Part shown: positions 44,006 through 53,040 of the stretch, in pieces
Numbering within the stretch: the first letter of the stretch is position 1
Layout of the letters: each line of letters opens with the position of its first letter
DNA from: Dysosmobacter sp.
GTDB taxonomy: Bacteria; Bacillota; Clostridia; Oscillospirales; Oscillospiraceae
Direction of reading: 5' to 3'
NCBI GenBank assembly: GCA_026169195.1
Contig: JAPFEH010000055.1
Coordinates: forward strand, 1-64,000
Length of the DNA stretch: 64,000 nucleotides
Notes under the pieces: generated by a model
Databases searched by the model: none
The model's input: only the letters and a program-made list of their open reading frames with translations
What the model was told of the DNA's origin: nothing
Position numbers and translations under genes: made by a program

Positions 44006-45000
44006 TTGACTGGAGTGACGTGAAGTTGGAACAACGAATCAGCATTGAGCGGCTGGAGCAGGCCGTGAACATTTTTGGCTCCTTTGATGAGAACATCCGG
44101 CTGCTGGAGCAGGAGTTTTCCGTGGCCGTTGTGAACCGGGAGGGTGAGCTGCGCGTGGAGGGCGAGCCGGAGAACACCATGCTGGCGGCCAAGGCCATTC
44201 AGGCGCTCCTGACGCTCTCCTCCCGGGGAGAGGCCATCGGGGAGCAGAACGTGCGCTATGTGGTGGGGCTGGTGCGTGCCGGAAAAGAGGCGCAGATCTC
44301 GGAGCTGACCGGCGACGTGCTGTGCATTTCCGCCAAGGGCCGCCCCATCAAGCCGAAGACCATCGGGCAGAAGGAGTATATCGCCTCGGTTCTGAACAAT
44401 ACCGTCACCATCGGCGTAGGCCCTGCCGGCACCGGCAAGACCTATCTGGCGGTGGCAGCCGCCGTGCAGGCCTTTCGGGACAAGCAGGTCAACCGCATCA
44501 TCCTCACCCGTCCGGCGGTGGAGGCCGGAGAGCGGCTGGGCTTTCTGCCGGGGGATCTCCAGAGCAAGGTGGACCCCTATCTGCGGCCGCTGTATGACGC
44601 CCTGTTTGATATGCTGGGTGCGGAGACCTATCAGAAGTATCTGGAGCGGGGCAATATCGAGGTTGCCCCCCTTGCCTATATGCGGGGCCGGACGCTGGAT
44701 GACAGCTTTATCATTCTGGACGAGGCGCAGAACACCAGCAGGGAGCAGATGAAAATGTTCCTGACCCGTCTGGGCTTCGGCTCCAAGATCGTCATCACCG
44801 GCGACGTGACCCAGATCGACCTGCCGGACGGAAAGCCCAGCGGATTGAAGGAGGCCATGCGGGTGCTGCGGCACGTGGAGGGCATCGGGATCTGCCAGCT
44901 GACCAACGCGGACGTGGTGCGCCATGTCATGGTGCAGCGGATCGTGGAGGCGTACGAACGCTATGAGACCCACAAAAATGGCGGGAAAGGGGCAAAATAA
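44002..45000 (+). CDS. phoH: PhoH-family ATPase
   Basis: 332-residue P-loop protein of the PhoH/PhoL (YbeZ) group. N-terminal KH-like segment, then Walker A GVGPAGTGKTYLAVAAAVQA (about 136-155), LTRPAVEAGERLGFLPGD (about 168-185), Walker B FIILDEAQNTS and TGDVTQIDLP. Its near-universal neighbour is ybeY, and the two are thought to cooperate in rRNA maturation or ribosome quality control (family knowledge). ATGA overlap with yqfD; the last stop base is the first base of ybeY. Confidence 0.93.
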   Translation: MIDWSDVKLEQRISIERLEQAVNIFGSFDENIRLLEQEFSVAVVNREGELRVEGEPENTMLAAKAIQALLTLSSRGEAIGEQNVRYVVGLVRAGKEAQISELTGDVLCISAKGRPIKPKTIGQKEYIASVLNNTVTIGVGPAGTGKTYLAVAAAVQAFRDKQVNRIILTRPAVEAGERLGFLPGDLQSKVDPYLRPLYDALFDMLGAETYQKYLERGNIEVAPLAYMRGRTLDDSFIILDEAQNTSREQMKMFLTRLGFGSKIVITGDVTQIDLPDGKPSGLKEAMRVLRHVEGIGICQLTNADVVRHVMVQRIVEAYERYETHKNGGKGAK

Positions 45001-45497
45001 TGGCAAAAAGACACTATATACCGGTCACTTCGGATGTTCCGGGCGTCAATGACAGCCAGCGGGCCTTTATCCGGAAGGTCATCCGCACCGCGTTGGCGGC
45101 AGAGGGCATGGAGCTGCCCTGCGAGGTGGATGTGCTGCTGACCAACGATGAAAACATCCACCGGATCAATTTGGAGATGCGGCAGGTGGACAGGCCTACG
45201 GATGTGCTGAGCTTTCCCGAATTTGACCTGACGCCCGGCGAGCTTCCTGCACAGGAGGACGCGGACCCCGGAACGGGGCTGATTCCTCTGGGGGACATGG
45301 TGATTTCGATGGAGCACGTGACGGCGCAGGCGAAGGAATACGGCCATTCCAACCGGCGGGAGCTGGCGTATCTGGTGGTCCATTCCGTGCTGCATCTGCT
45401 GGGATATGACCATTTGGACGAAGGCCCTCAGAAGCGGCAGATGCGGGAGCGGGAGGAGGTCATTCTGGCGGAGCTCGGGATCACGCGGGAGGACTGA
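45000..45497 (+). CDS. ybeY: Endoribonuclease YbeY
   Basis: 165-residue single-strand endoribonuclease involved in 16S rRNA 3' end maturation. The zinc site HSVLHLLGYDH (about 123-133) fits HxxxHxxxxxH, and RPTDVLSFP (about 64-72) is the other family signature. It is about 25 residues longer than the E. coli family minimum because of a TSDVPGVND-type N-terminal extension. Start ATG 45000 shares one base with the phoH stop. Confidence 0.94.
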   Translation: MAKRHYIPVTSDVPGVNDSQRAFIRKVIRTALAAEGMELPCEVDVLLTNDENIHRINLEMRQVDRPTDVLSFPEFDLTPGELPAQEDADPGTGLIPLGDMVISMEHVTAQAKEYGHSNRRELAYLVVHSVLHLLGYDHLDEGPQKRQMREREEVILAELGITRED

Positions 45498-45499
45498 AC

Positions 45500-45727
45500 A
45501 TGAAAGACGACCTTTCCAGAAAAATCGGCATTCTGTTTCTAGCGGTATTATGTTTCCTGCTTTTTGGGCGGGATAGCGGAATGGCGGGTCTTTTCATCTT
45601 TGTGCTGATCCCGGGGCTGATGATTGATAACCTGCTCAGGCTGAACAGAGTGGAAAAGAAGCTGGACAAACTGCTGGAGGAAAAGGAGGGGAACGATGGA
45701 TCGGGAAGCATGGATGACCTGCCTTGA
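45500..45727 (+). CDS. Small membrane protein, unknown
   Basis: 75 residues. Hydrophobic segments at about 8-22 (KIGILFLAVLCFLLFG) and 27-42 (MAGLFIFVLIPGLMID), then a charged amphipathic tail with VEKKLDKLLEEKEG and an acidic end. It begins 2 nt after the ybeY stop, clearly in the same transcript. The tail resembles a short coiled coil. I recognise no family. The C-terminal codons overlap the next small ORF. Confidence 0.65.
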   Translation: MKDDLSRKIGILFLAVLCFLLFGRDSGMAGLFIFVLIPGLMIDNLLRLNRVEKKLDKLLEEKEGNDGSGSMDDLP

Positions 45728-45872
45728 AAAAGCCAGCGAGCGGTTTGCCTGTCAGACGCGGGAAGCTGCGGCGGACACGGAGGCAGACGATATGCAGCAG
45801 CAGATGCAGGAAGAGGAGCTGGCGCGTCTGGTGGCGCAGCAGATGGGACTTGCGCAGGAGGAAGACGCATGA
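45696..45872 (+). CDS. 58-residue soluble small ORF
   Basis: ATG 45696 is preceded by GGAGGGGAACG and the frame runs 58 codons to TGA 45870-45872. Sequence starts MDREAWMTCLEKASERF and continues as an acidic, Gln-rich helix (DDMQQQMQEEELARLVAQQM). It overlaps the preceding ORF by 32 nt and the following one by ATGA, so all three are translationally coupled. No family recognised. Predicted mostly helical, possibly pairing with the charged tails of its membrane neighbours (inference). Confidence 0.6.
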   Translation: MDREAWMTCLEKASERFACQTREAAADTEADDMQQQMQEEELARLVAQQMGLAQEEDA

Positions 45873-46093
45873 AAACGTTTTTGATGAGTCTGCTGGGCTT
45901 CGGCGTGATCGGATATGTACTGCTGATGGTGCTGGGAAGCCTGCTGGGGGAAGGCGGAATTTTCGTTGCGGGTCTGCTGGCGGCGGGGGCGCTGTTTGCG
46001 TTGCTGGCGTGTGTGCTGGAAAAGCAGCAGCAGATCGAGGCAGCGCTGAACAAGCTGATAGAGGAGAAACCCGCGGAGCAGGCGGAGGAGTAA
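45869..46093 (+). CDS. Small membrane protein, unknown, paralog-like
   Basis: 74 residues with two hydrophobic segments (about 4-24 and 29-49) and a charged helical tail, LEKQQQIEAALNKLIEEKPA. The layout (two membrane spans then a short coiled coil with a KLxEEK motif) copies that of the ORF at 45500-45727 (KLDKLLEEK), although sequence identity is low. Starts in an ATGA overlap with the 58-codon ORF. Confidence 0.62.
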   Translation: MKTFLMSLLGFGVIGYVLLMVLGSLLGEGGIFVAGLLAAGALFALLACVLEKQQQIEAALNKLIEEKPAEQAEE

Positions 46094-46150
46094 ACGGCCC
46101 TGCCGCACCTTTGCGCGTCTGATGGCATACACTGTTCCGAGGTGATTGGA

Positions 46151-46483
46151 ATGGGTTTGCTGCAAGACGGGATCATTGCGTTCCTCTCCGCTGTGGGGCT
46201 GACCACGGTGGTCTGGCTGGCGTCGGGGGTGCTGCTGGGGACCGGACGGCCGCAGGTGCCGGGACTGCTGCTGGTGCTGCCGCTGCGGGGTGAGGCGCTG
46301 GCGATGGAGGCGGATATGCGGGAGCTGCGGCGGCTGCAGGGGCGGCTGCCGGGGGCAAGAATCCTGCTGGCGGACTGCGGCCTGACAGAAGAAGCCAAGG
46401 CAATGGCCAACTATCTGGCGGATCGGGAAACAGACGCGGAGGTCGTAGACGCCAAAGAATTTCAAATCGAAGCATGGAGTTAA
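46151..46483 (+). CDS. Hypothetical protein with N-terminal membrane anchor
   Basis: 110 residues: one N-terminal hydrophobic segment (FLSAVGLTTVVWLASGVLL, about 10-28) followed by an apparently cytosolic domain with LLLVLPLRGEALAMEADMRE and a conserved-looking LLADCGLTEEAKAMANYLA. GAGGTGATTGGA precedes ATG 46151; GTG 46142 is an alternative. It ends 3 nt before recD2 and is probably co-transcribed with it. The soluble part resembles small glycosyltransferase-like or regulatory modules found next to membrane anchors, but I cannot assign a function. Confidence 0.6.
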   Translation: MGLLQDGIIAFLSAVGLTTVVWLASGVLLGTGRPQVPGLLLVLPLRGEALAMEADMRELRRLQGRLPGARILLADCGLTEEAKAMANYLADRETDAEVVDAKEFQIEAWS

Positions 46484-46486
46484 GAG

Positions 46487-48700
46487 ATGGAAGAACGGAT
46501 GACCTGTGAGGGGACCGTACATAGTGTGATTTTTCAAAATGCCGAAAACGGCTATACGGTTCTGCGCCTGCTGATGGAGGAAGGGGAGGTCATCACGGTG
46601 GTGGGCTGCATCCCGTGCGTGGCGCCGGGGGAGCACCTGTCGGTCTGCGGCGTGTGGGAGACCCACCCGCAGCACGGGGAGCAGCTCCGCGCGCTGGAGC
46701 TGGAACGGATGCTGCCGGAGGAGGAAGAGGAGATTTTCGCCTATCTGGCCTCCGGTATCTGTAAAGGGGTCGGCCCTGCCACCGCCCGGCGGATCGTGGA
46801 CCGGTTTGGCGCAGAGACGCTGGAGGTTTTGGAGCGGGAGCCGGAGCGGCTGAGTCTGATGAAGGGCATCACCGCAAAAAAGGCGCAGGAGATCGCGGAG
46901 CAGTTCCGCCGGCATATGGGGCTGCGGCGGCTGATGGCCTTTCTGGGGCAGTATCAGCTGCCCCCCGTGCTGGCCATGCAGCTGCGCCAGCAGTACGGAG
47001 ACGGGGCGCTGGACATGGTGCGCAGCAACCCGTATCTGCTCTCCAACGATGTGTGCGGTGTGGAGTTTTCCGTGACGGATGAGATCGCCATGAGCATGGG
47101 CTTTTCTCTGGAGAGCCGGGAACGGCTTCAGGCGGCGCTGACCTTTGAGCTTTCCCACAATGAAAACAACGGTCACGTCTTTCTCCCCAGAAACAAGCTG
47201 ACGGCAGCCACCTGCCGCCTGCTGGACTGCGGGGAGGATCTGGTGGAACAGGCGCTGGACGAGCTGTTGGAGCGTCATGCCGTGGTACAGGAGCGGGTGG
47301 CGGGAGAGGATGCCTGCTACCTCCGCCGGCTGTGGGAGGCGGAGACCTCCGCCTGTCTGCGGCTGAATCATCTTCTGGCGGCTGAGACAGACCGGAGCCG
47401 TCAGGCGGAGCGGACCCTGCGGGAAATTGAAGCGGAGGCAGGCATCACCTATGCCCGCCAGCAGCGGCAGGCGGTGTGTCTGGCGGCGGAGCAGGGCGTC
47501 CTGATCCTGACAGGCGGCCCCGGCACCGGAAAAACGACCACGGTGCGGGGCATTGTGGCGCTGTTCCGGAAAATGGGGCTGGAGATCGTGCTGGCGGCGC
47601 CCACCGGACGGGCAGCCAAGCGGATGAGTGAGCTGACGGGAATGGAGGCGCAGACCGTTCACCGGCTGCTGGGGATGAGCTGGAACGAGCAGACCCATCA
47701 GGTGACCTTCCAGAAAGGGGAAAAGGAGCCGTTGGAGGCGGACGCCGTGATTGTGGACGAGATGTCCATGGTGGATCTGAGTCTCTTTTCCGCTCTGCTG
47801 CGGGCGCTGCGGCCCGGCACCCGTCTGGTGCTGGTGGGGGACGCGGACCAGCTGCCCTCGGTGGGGGCGGGAAACGTGTTTTCCGACCTGATCCGCAGCG
47901 GGCGGATCGAGACGGTCTTTCTGCGGGAGGTGTTTCGTCAGGCGGAGCGGTCTGCCATCATCCGCAATGCCCACGCGGTCAATCTGGGGGAGCCGCCCCG
48001 AATGGACAGCAATCAGGGAGACTACTTTTTCCTCTGCCGGCGGGACGGACAGCGGGCTGTGTCCACGGTGGTGGAGCTGTGCCGGACGCGGCTGCCGGAG
48101 AAGATGGGGATTCCGGCGGAGCATATTCAGGTGCTGACCCCGACCCGGAAAGGGCCGACAGGGACGGTCAACCTGAACCGGCTGCTGCAAAACGCCCTCA
48201 ACCCCAAAACGCCGGAGAAAAAAGAGCTTCAGTGGGGGGAGCGGCTGTTTCGGGAGGGCGACCGGATCATGCAGACCAGAAACGACTATGATGTGGTGTG
48301 GAGTAAGGCGGACGGCACGGTTGGAACCGGTGTGTTCAACGGGGATGTGGGACATATTGCGGAAATCGACCCCTCCGGAGAGTGGCTGGCTCTGGATTTT
48401 GACGGCCGCACGGCGGCTTATTCCGTGGAAATGCTCAACGAGGTGGATCTGGCATATGCCCAGACGATCCACAAGGCACAGGGCAGCGAATATCCCTGCG
48501 TGGTGCTGGCGGCCATGCCGGCGGCGCCGTCTTTGATGGTGCGGGGCGTGCTCTATACCGCACTGACCCGGGCGCGGGAACTGCTGATCGTGGTGGGAGA
48601 CGACGCGGCCCTGCGGGCCATGGCAGCCAACGACCGCCAGCAGCGGCGGTATTCCGGTCTGCGGTGGAGGCTTGCACACAGCGAAAACGGCGCTGTATGA
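46487..48700 (+). CDS. recD2: ATP-dependent 5'-3' DNA helicase RecD2
   Basis: 737-residue SF1B helicase, the stand-alone RecD of bacteria without RecBC. An OB-like start (SVIFQNAENGYTVLRL) is followed by a helix-hairpin-helix region (SGICKGVGPATARRIVDRFG, about 89-108), Walker A LTGGPGTGKTTT (about 340-351), DEMSMVD (about 424-430), LVGDADQLPSVGAGN (about 449-463) and motif VI region AYAQTIHKAQGSEYP (about 660-674). Likely roles are replication-fork repair and recombination. Confidence 0.95.
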   Translation: MEERMTCEGTVHSVIFQNAENGYTVLRLLMEEGEVITVVGCIPCVAPGEHLSVCGVWETHPQHGEQLRALELERMLPEEEEEIFAYLASGICKGVGPATARRIVDRFGAETLEVLEREPERLSLMKGITAKKAQEIAEQFRRHMGLRRLMAFLGQYQLPPVLAMQLRQQYGDGALDMVRSNPYLLSNDVCGVEFSVTDEIAMSMGFSLESRERLQAALTFELSHNENNGHVFLPRNKLTAATCRLLDCGEDLVEQALDELLERHAVVQERVAGEDACYLRRLWEAETSACLRLNHLLAAETDRSRQAERTLREIEAEAGITYARQQRQAVCLAAEQGVLILTGGPGTGKTTTVRGIVALFRKMGLEIVLAAPTGRAAKRMSELTGMEAQTVHRLLGMSWNEQTHQVTFQKGEKEPLEADAVIVDEMSMVDLSLFSALLRALRPGTRLVLVGDADQLPSVGAGNVFSDLIRSGRIETVFLREVFRQAERSAIIRNAHAVNLGEPPRMDSNQGDYFFLCRRDGQRAVSTVVELCRTRLPEKMGIPAEHIQVLTPTRKGPTGTVNLNRLLQNALNPKTPEKKELQWGERLFREGDRIMQTRNDYDVVWSKADGTVGTGVFNGDVGHIAEIDPSGEWLALDFDGRTAAYSVEMLNEVDLAYAQTIHKAQGSEYPCVVLAAMPAAPSLMVRGVLYTALTRARELLIVVGDDAALRAMAANDRQQRRYSGLRWRLAHSENGAV

Positions 48701-48750
48701 GCCGCATCAAACGGAGAGGGCCGAAGCAGGCTCTTTTGCGGAGGAACGCC

Positions 48751-49479
48751 ATGGAATCAAAGCATCAAACAGACAATCCGAACCGGCGCAGAGCTGTCAG
48801 CAGAGCCAAGAAGCTGCTGGAGCGGCTGCTGGATCTGCTGTTCCCGCCCAAGTGTCCCTTCTGCGGCAGGCTGATGGAGCATGCGGGCATCTGCGCTGCC
48901 TGCCGGCAGGAGCTGCCGTGGATCGAGGATACGGACAGCCTGCGGGAAGGGGCGGACGGCCTTCGCTGCGCCGGAGTGCTCTGGTATGAGGGCAGCGCCG
49001 CGGAAGGGCTGCGGCGGCTGAAGTTTCAAGGCGCTTCCGCGGCGGCGGAGCCGATGGGCGCGCTGGTGGCGCAGTGTGCCGCCCGGTGGTTTTCCGGAGA
49101 GTTTGACACGGTGACGTGGGTTCCGGTGAGCCGGAAACGGCTGCGGCAGCGAGGCTACGATCAGGCGGAGCTGCTGGCGCGGGCTGCCTGCCGCCATTGG
49201 GAGACTGCGCCGGTGCGGCTGCTGAACAAGACGCAGGACAACCCTGCCCAGTCCGGTCTGCGGGAGGCCGCTGCCCGCCGCGCCAATGTGCTGGGGGTCT
49301 ATGAGCCGGCAGGGGAGATCGCGGGAAAGCGGGTGCTGCTGGTAGATGATATCTGCACCACAGGGGCAACCTTGTCAGAGTGCGCCAGAGTGCTGAAGGA
49401 CGCCGGGGCAGACAGCGTGGTCTGCGCCGCCGTGGCCCTGACACGGCAGCACGGAGCTTCTGAAAAAGTTCACAAATAG
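48751..49479 (+). CDS. comF: ComF family phosphoribosyltransferase-like protein
   Basis: 242-residue protein with an N-terminal zinc-ribbon (CPFCGRLMEHAGICAAC, about 30-46) and a phosphoribosyltransferase fold with VLLVDDICTTGATLSEC (about 197-213). ComF/GntX proteins assist single-stranded DNA handling in natural transformation and PriA-linked processes; activity as a transferase is unproven. ATG 48751 follows GCGGAGGAACGCC; ATG 48697 overlaps the recD2 stop and would add 18 basic residues. Co-location with recD2 fits a DNA-processing role. Confidence 0.88.
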   Translation: MESKHQTDNPNRRRAVSRAKKLLERLLDLLFPPKCPFCGRLMEHAGICAACRQELPWIEDTDSLREGADGLRCAGVLWYEGSAAEGLRRLKFQGASAAAEPMGALVAQCAARWFSGEFDTVTWVPVSRKRLRQRGYDQAELLARAACRHWETAPVRLLNKTQDNPAQSGLREAAARRANVLGVYEPAGEIAGKRVLLVDDICTTGATLSECARVLKDAGADSVVCAAVALTRQHGASEKVHK

Positions 49480-49493
49480 GTGAAAAATTTGGG

Positions 49494-49522
49494 TTGCATT
49501 CGGAGAATTCTGCCGTTATAAT
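49494..49522 (+). promoter_or_regulatory. mreB promoter
   Basis: TTGCAT (49494-49499), a 17-nt spacer, TATAAT (49517-49522). A second possible -10, TATAAT, lies at 49563-49568. Confidence 0.7.
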
Positions 49523-49601
49523 GGAAAATGTATGATTGCGGACAAAAAAACTGTAAAACCGTTTATAATAGAACAGTAGAAAGAACAATGAGGTGGAATT
49601 T

Positions 49602-50627
49602 ATGTCCATGGCAAAGGATATCGGCATTGATCTGGGTACCGCTTCGGTCCTGATTTATGTAAGAGGAAAGGGCATCGTGCTGAACGAGCCGTCTGTGGTG
49701 GCGCTGGATAAAAATACCGGAAAGCTGCTGAAGGTCGGCACCGACGCGCAGGCCATGCTGGGACGCACGCCCGGCAACATCGTGGCGATCCGTCCTCTGC
49801 GGGAGGGCGTCATTTCGGACTATGATATGACGGAGCGGATGCTGAAGGAATTCATCCACAAGGTGGCGGGCTTCTCCTTCTTCAAGCCCCGGGTCATCAT
49901 CTGTGTGCCCTCCGGCATTACCGAGGTGGAGGAGCGTGCCGTCATCGACGCCGGCATTCAGGCCGGTGCGCGGAAGGTCTTTTTGATCGAAGAGCCCGTG
50001 GCTGCCGCCATCGGCGCCGGCATCGACATTGCCAAGCCCGACGGTCATATGGTGGTGGACATCGGCGGCGGTACCGCCGACATTGCCGTCATCTCCCTTT
50101 CCGGCGTGGTGGAGAGCGCCTCCATCAAGATCGCCGGCGACCAGCTCAACGAGGCTGTGGTGAAGTATATGCGCCGCACCCACAACCTGCTGGTGGGCGA
50201 GCGCACGGCGGAAGAGATGAAAAAGCAGATCGGCTGCGTGTTCCCCAAGGACGAGGAGGAGACCATGGACGTCAAGGGGCGCTGCCTGCTGACGGGTCTT
50301 CCCAAGGTGGTCACGGTCAGTTCCACGGAGATGATGGACGCCTTTGAAGAGCCGGTGGAGCGCATCATGGAGGCCATCCATTCCGTGCTGGAACGCACGC
50401 CCCCCGAGCTGGTGGCGGATATTTCCACCAACGGCATCGTGATGACCGGCGGCGGCAGTCTGGTCTCCGGCTTCGACAAGCTGGTGGCAGCCCGCACCGG
50501 CATTCAGACCGTCATTGCGGAGGATGCGATCTCCTGCGTGGCGCTGGGTACCGGCAAGAGTCTGGAGTCTCTCAACAATATGCAGGACGGCACCATGAAC
50601 CTCTCCCGGCGCAAGCAGATGAACTGA
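49602..50627 (+). CDS. mreB: Rod-shape determining protein MreB/Mbl
   Basis: 341-residue bacterial actin. Phosphate-1 motif IGIDLGTASVLIYVRGKGIV (about 6-25), FKPRVIICVPSGITEVEERA (about 90-109), phosphate-2 VVDIGGGTADIAVISL (about 152-167) and adenosine motif VMTGGGSLVSGFD (about 281-293). It forms membrane filaments directing lateral wall synthesis. No mreC/mreD follows, so it may be an additional paralog (Mbl/MreBH) apart from the main mre operon. ATG 49602 follows GAGGTGGAATTT. Confidence 0.92.
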   Translation: MSMAKDIGIDLGTASVLIYVRGKGIVLNEPSVVALDKNTGKLLKVGTDAQAMLGRTPGNIVAIRPLREGVISDYDMTERMLKEFIHKVAGFSFFKPRVIICVPSGITEVEERAVIDAGIQAGARKVFLIEEPVAAAIGAGIDIAKPDGHMVVDIGGGTADIAVISLSGVVESASIKIAGDQLNEAVVKYMRRTHNLLVGERTAEEMKKQIGCVFPKDEEETMDVKGRCLLTGLPKVVTVSSTEMMDAFEEPVERIMEAIHSVLERTPPELVADISTNGIVMTGGGSLVSGFDKLVAARTGIQTVIAEDAISCVALGTGKSLESLNNMQDGTMNLSRRKQMN

Positions 50628-50664
50628 GGCGCGTTCGGGCGGCGTTTGTCTCCCTGAAATACGG

Positions 50665-50699
50665 AAGAGGTCTCCGGCCAATCGCCGGAGACCTCTTTT
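50665..50699. terminator. Bidirectional terminator after mreB
   Basis: AAGAGGTCTCCGGC (50665-50678) / GCCGGAGACCTCTT (50684-50697), with T or A runs on both sides. Serves convergent mreB and acetyltransferase genes. Confidence 0.9.
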
Positions 50700-50723
50700 G
50701 GCTCCTTTTTCCGGTTGCGGCGT

Positions 50724-51386
50724 TCAGTCCGCTCCATCGCCCGCGGAGACATCCGGAGAGGCGCCGGGGCGGGAAGGCGCCGTTTCCCGCAGGTATTCCT
50801 GCCGCAGCCGTTCCCAATGCGTCCGGTCTGCGGCGGTGAGAGGCCGCAGGATCCGGCATGGATTTCCGGCGGCAAGAACGCCGGAGGGCACGCTTCTTGT
50901 CACCACGGAGCCGGCGGCGATGATGGAGCCGCTGCCGATGGTGACGCCGGGGCAGACGGTCACATGCCCGCCCAGCCATACGTCCGCTTCCAGTGTGATG
51001 GGGCGGCCGAACTCCAGACTGGAGGCCCGCACCGCGGGGTCCAGCGGATGACCGGCGGTATACAGCCCCGCCTGCGGGCCGATGAGGACCCGGTCGCCGA
51101 CGGTGATGGGCGCGACGTCCAGAAAGACGCAGTCATAATTGAGAAACACGCCGCTGCCCAGTGTAATGTTGGAGCCGTAATCGCAGCGGAAGCCCGCTTC
51201 GATCCAGCTGTTTTCTCCGAGATGTCCCAACAGCTCCCGTAGCAGGGCCAGCCGTCCGGCGCGGTCGGCAGGGTCCAGCCGGCTGCATTGCCAAAGCAGG
51301 CGCTGTGCCCGCTCCCGTGCGGCGGTCAGTGCCGGATCTCCGGCAGAATAGAGCATTCCGGAGCGCATCCGGTCGGCTTCTGTCAT
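50724..51386 (-). CDS. Maltose/galactoside O-acetyltransferase-like
   Basis: 220-residue acetyl-CoA-dependent transferase. The N-terminal MTEADRMRSGMLYSAGDPAL is the Maa domain; the rest is left-handed parallel beta-helix hexapeptide repeats (for example ITLGSGVFLNYDCVFLDVAP and ITLEADVWLGGHVTVCPGVT), with the catalytic histidine in LYTAGHPLD. Acetylates sugars such as maltose or galactosides, possibly for detoxification. The last 30 residues form a Pro/Asp-rich tail not usual for the family. Confidence 0.88.
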   Translation of the reverse strand: MTEADRMRSGMLYSAGDPALTAARERAQRLLWQCSRLDPADRAGRLALLRELLGHLGENSWIEAGFRCDYGSNITLGSGVFLNYDCVFLDVAPITVGDRVLIGPQAGLYTAGHPLDPAVRASSLEFGRPITLEADVWLGGHVTVCPGVTIGSGSIIAAGSVVTRSVPSGVLAAGNPCRILRPLTAADRTHWERLRQEYLRETAPSRPGASPDVSAGDGAD

Positions 51387-51487
51387 GGCGGTTCCTCCTT
51401 TGTGGATCGGTTCAGGATGTCTGCGGCGTGCATTGTGGCATCGGCCACTGCGCCGGAGGGAATGATGGGGTAAGATCAGAAACAGGG

Positions 51488-51520
51488 AAAAAGACTGCCG
51501 CTGCCGGCCGGCAGCGGCAG
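51488..51520 (-). terminator. Terminator of sodium symporter gene
   Basis: Perfect 26-nt palindrome 51495-51520 (CTGCCGCTGCCGG and its complement). On the minus strand it is followed by TCTTTTT. Confidence 0.85.
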
Positions 51521-51531
51521 GAGGGAACGGC

Positions 51532-53040
51532 TCAGAAAATCCCCAGACGGAAGAAGGTGTCGATCTGCCCCAGAAGGATCATCACCATGCCAAGCGGGGC
51601 GATGAACCTGATGCAGAAGCTGAAGAATCCGTCGATCCGCAGGCGGGAGCCCTGATGGATCTCATCCAGCAGGGTGCGGGGCTTGATCTCCCAGCCCACC
51701 ATCAAACTCATGAGCAGGGCGCCCAGCGGCATGGCGATGCCTTCGGACATCATGTCCATGAAATCCAGCCAGCAGTCATTCCAGCCGTTGATGTTGTTTT
51801 CCATGCCCAGCAGGTTATAAGGGGCGATGCCGTTGGAGCCGAGACCGTCCATGGCAACCAGAAAGGCTTCCACCATAATGGCAAGGCACACCCACAAAAC
51901 GATGCGGGGCCGGTTGCCCTGCCTCCCCTTTTCCGCGGCCCGGTCCATGAAGTAGGTGACCACCACTTCGATCAGGGAGATGGCGGAGGAAATGGCGGCG
52001 ATCAGCACCAGCAGATAAAAGATCACGCCGAACAGGGGACCGATGGGGCCCATGGCCTGAAACACATCCTGCAGGGTGACAAAGAGCAGGCTGGGGCCGC
52101 CCAGCTGAATATCGGCAAAGGTCATGGCCCGCTCCAGACCGGTGGCGGCATCCATGACCGTGGCGCCGCCGTTGATCTGGGCGATGCCGTTGGCCACGGC
52201 GGCAGGGATCACCGCAAGGCCCGCCATGGTGGCGACGATGGTATCCGCCACCACGATGATGCCGGAGTTTTTCACCAGATTTTCCTGCTTGCTGAGATAG
52301 GAGCCGTAGGTAATCATGGCGCCCATGGCAAGAGACAGGGAGAAGAACATCTGACCGCCGGCGGTTGCCAGCACCGTCAAAAAGCCGGGGGCCTCCGAAA
52401 TGAATCCGGCCTTTACGGCATATCCGGGGACGAACATGAATTTCAGTCCTTCGGAAGCGCCGGGCAGCGTCAGAGAACGGATGATGATGATGACCAGCAT
52501 GACAAAAAGAGCCGGCATTCCGATTTTGTTGAATTTCTCAATGCCACCGGAAACGCCGCTGCGGTTGATGAGATAGCAGATCACCATGAACAGCACGGTG
52601 AACGCCACGGCGCCGAAGGGATTGGTCAGCATGGAGCCGAACAGGTCCGCGCCGGTTTTGATCTCCGCGCCGGCGAAGGCCAGATTGCTCAGGTTCAGAG
52701 ACATATACTCGATGCAGTAGGCGCCCAGCACAGAGTAAAAGCTCATGATGATGAAGGGGGAAAAGACCGCCAGCCATCCGATCCAGCGGAACTTTCTGGA
52801 AAGGGTGTGGTAGGCGCCGATGGTGCCCTTGCCCGTCTTGCGGCCCATAGCCAGCTCCGCGATCATGATGATGAAGCCCACAAAAACCGCCAGCAGGAAG
52901 TAGATGATCAAAAAGGTAAAGCCGCCGGACTTTCCCATTTTATAGGGGAAGCCCCAGATGTTGCCAAGACCCACAGCGGAGCCGATGGCAGCCAGAAGGA
53001 AGCCGATGTTGCTTCCCCAGGAACCTCTGCTTTGTTCCAT
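51532..53040 (-). CDS. Sodium-dependent amino-acid transporter (NSS/SNF family)
   Basis: 502-residue membrane protein with 11-12 hydrophobic segments. The first helix, GFLLAAIGSAVGLGNIWGFP (about 10-29), carries the unwound Na+/substrate site of LeuT-like symporters, and GKSGGFTFLIIYFLL follows. Substrates in bacterial relatives are hydrophobic amino acids, tyrosine or tryptophan; not resolvable here. ATG 53040 is set by GAGAGGAGAAAC upstream. Monocistronic with its own terminator. Confidence 0.92.
   Translation of the reverse strand: MEQSRGSWGSNIGFLLAAIGSAVGLGNIWGFPYKMGKSGGFTFLIIYFLLAVFVGFIIMIAELAMGRKTGKGTIGAYHTLSRKFRWIGWLAVFSPFIIMSFYSVLGAYCIEYMSLNLSNLAFAGAEIKTGADLFGSMLTNPFGAVAFTVLFMVICYLINRSGVSGGIEKFNKIGMPALFVMLVIIIIRSLTLPGASEGLKFMFVPGYAVKAGFISEAPGFLTVLATAGGQMFFSLSLAMGAMITYGSYLSKQENLVKNSGIIVVADTIVATMAGLAVIPAAVANGIAQINGGATVMDAATGLERAMTFADIQLGGPSLLFVTLQDVFQAMGPIGPLFGVIFYLLVLIAAISSAISLIEVVVTYFMDRAAEKGRQGNRPRIVLWVCLAIMVEAFLVAMDGLGSNGIAPYNLLGMENNINGWNDCWLDFMDMMSEGIAMPLGALLMSLMVGWEIKPRTLLDEIHQGSRLRIDGFFSFCIRFIAPLGMVMILLGQIDTFFRLGIF

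Noticed and set aside
45752-48679. Long minus-strand open frame (975 codons) opposite recD2
   Set aside because: Antisense to a well-supported helicase with all motifs; His/Pro/Gln-rich translation typical of a reverse-frame shadow.
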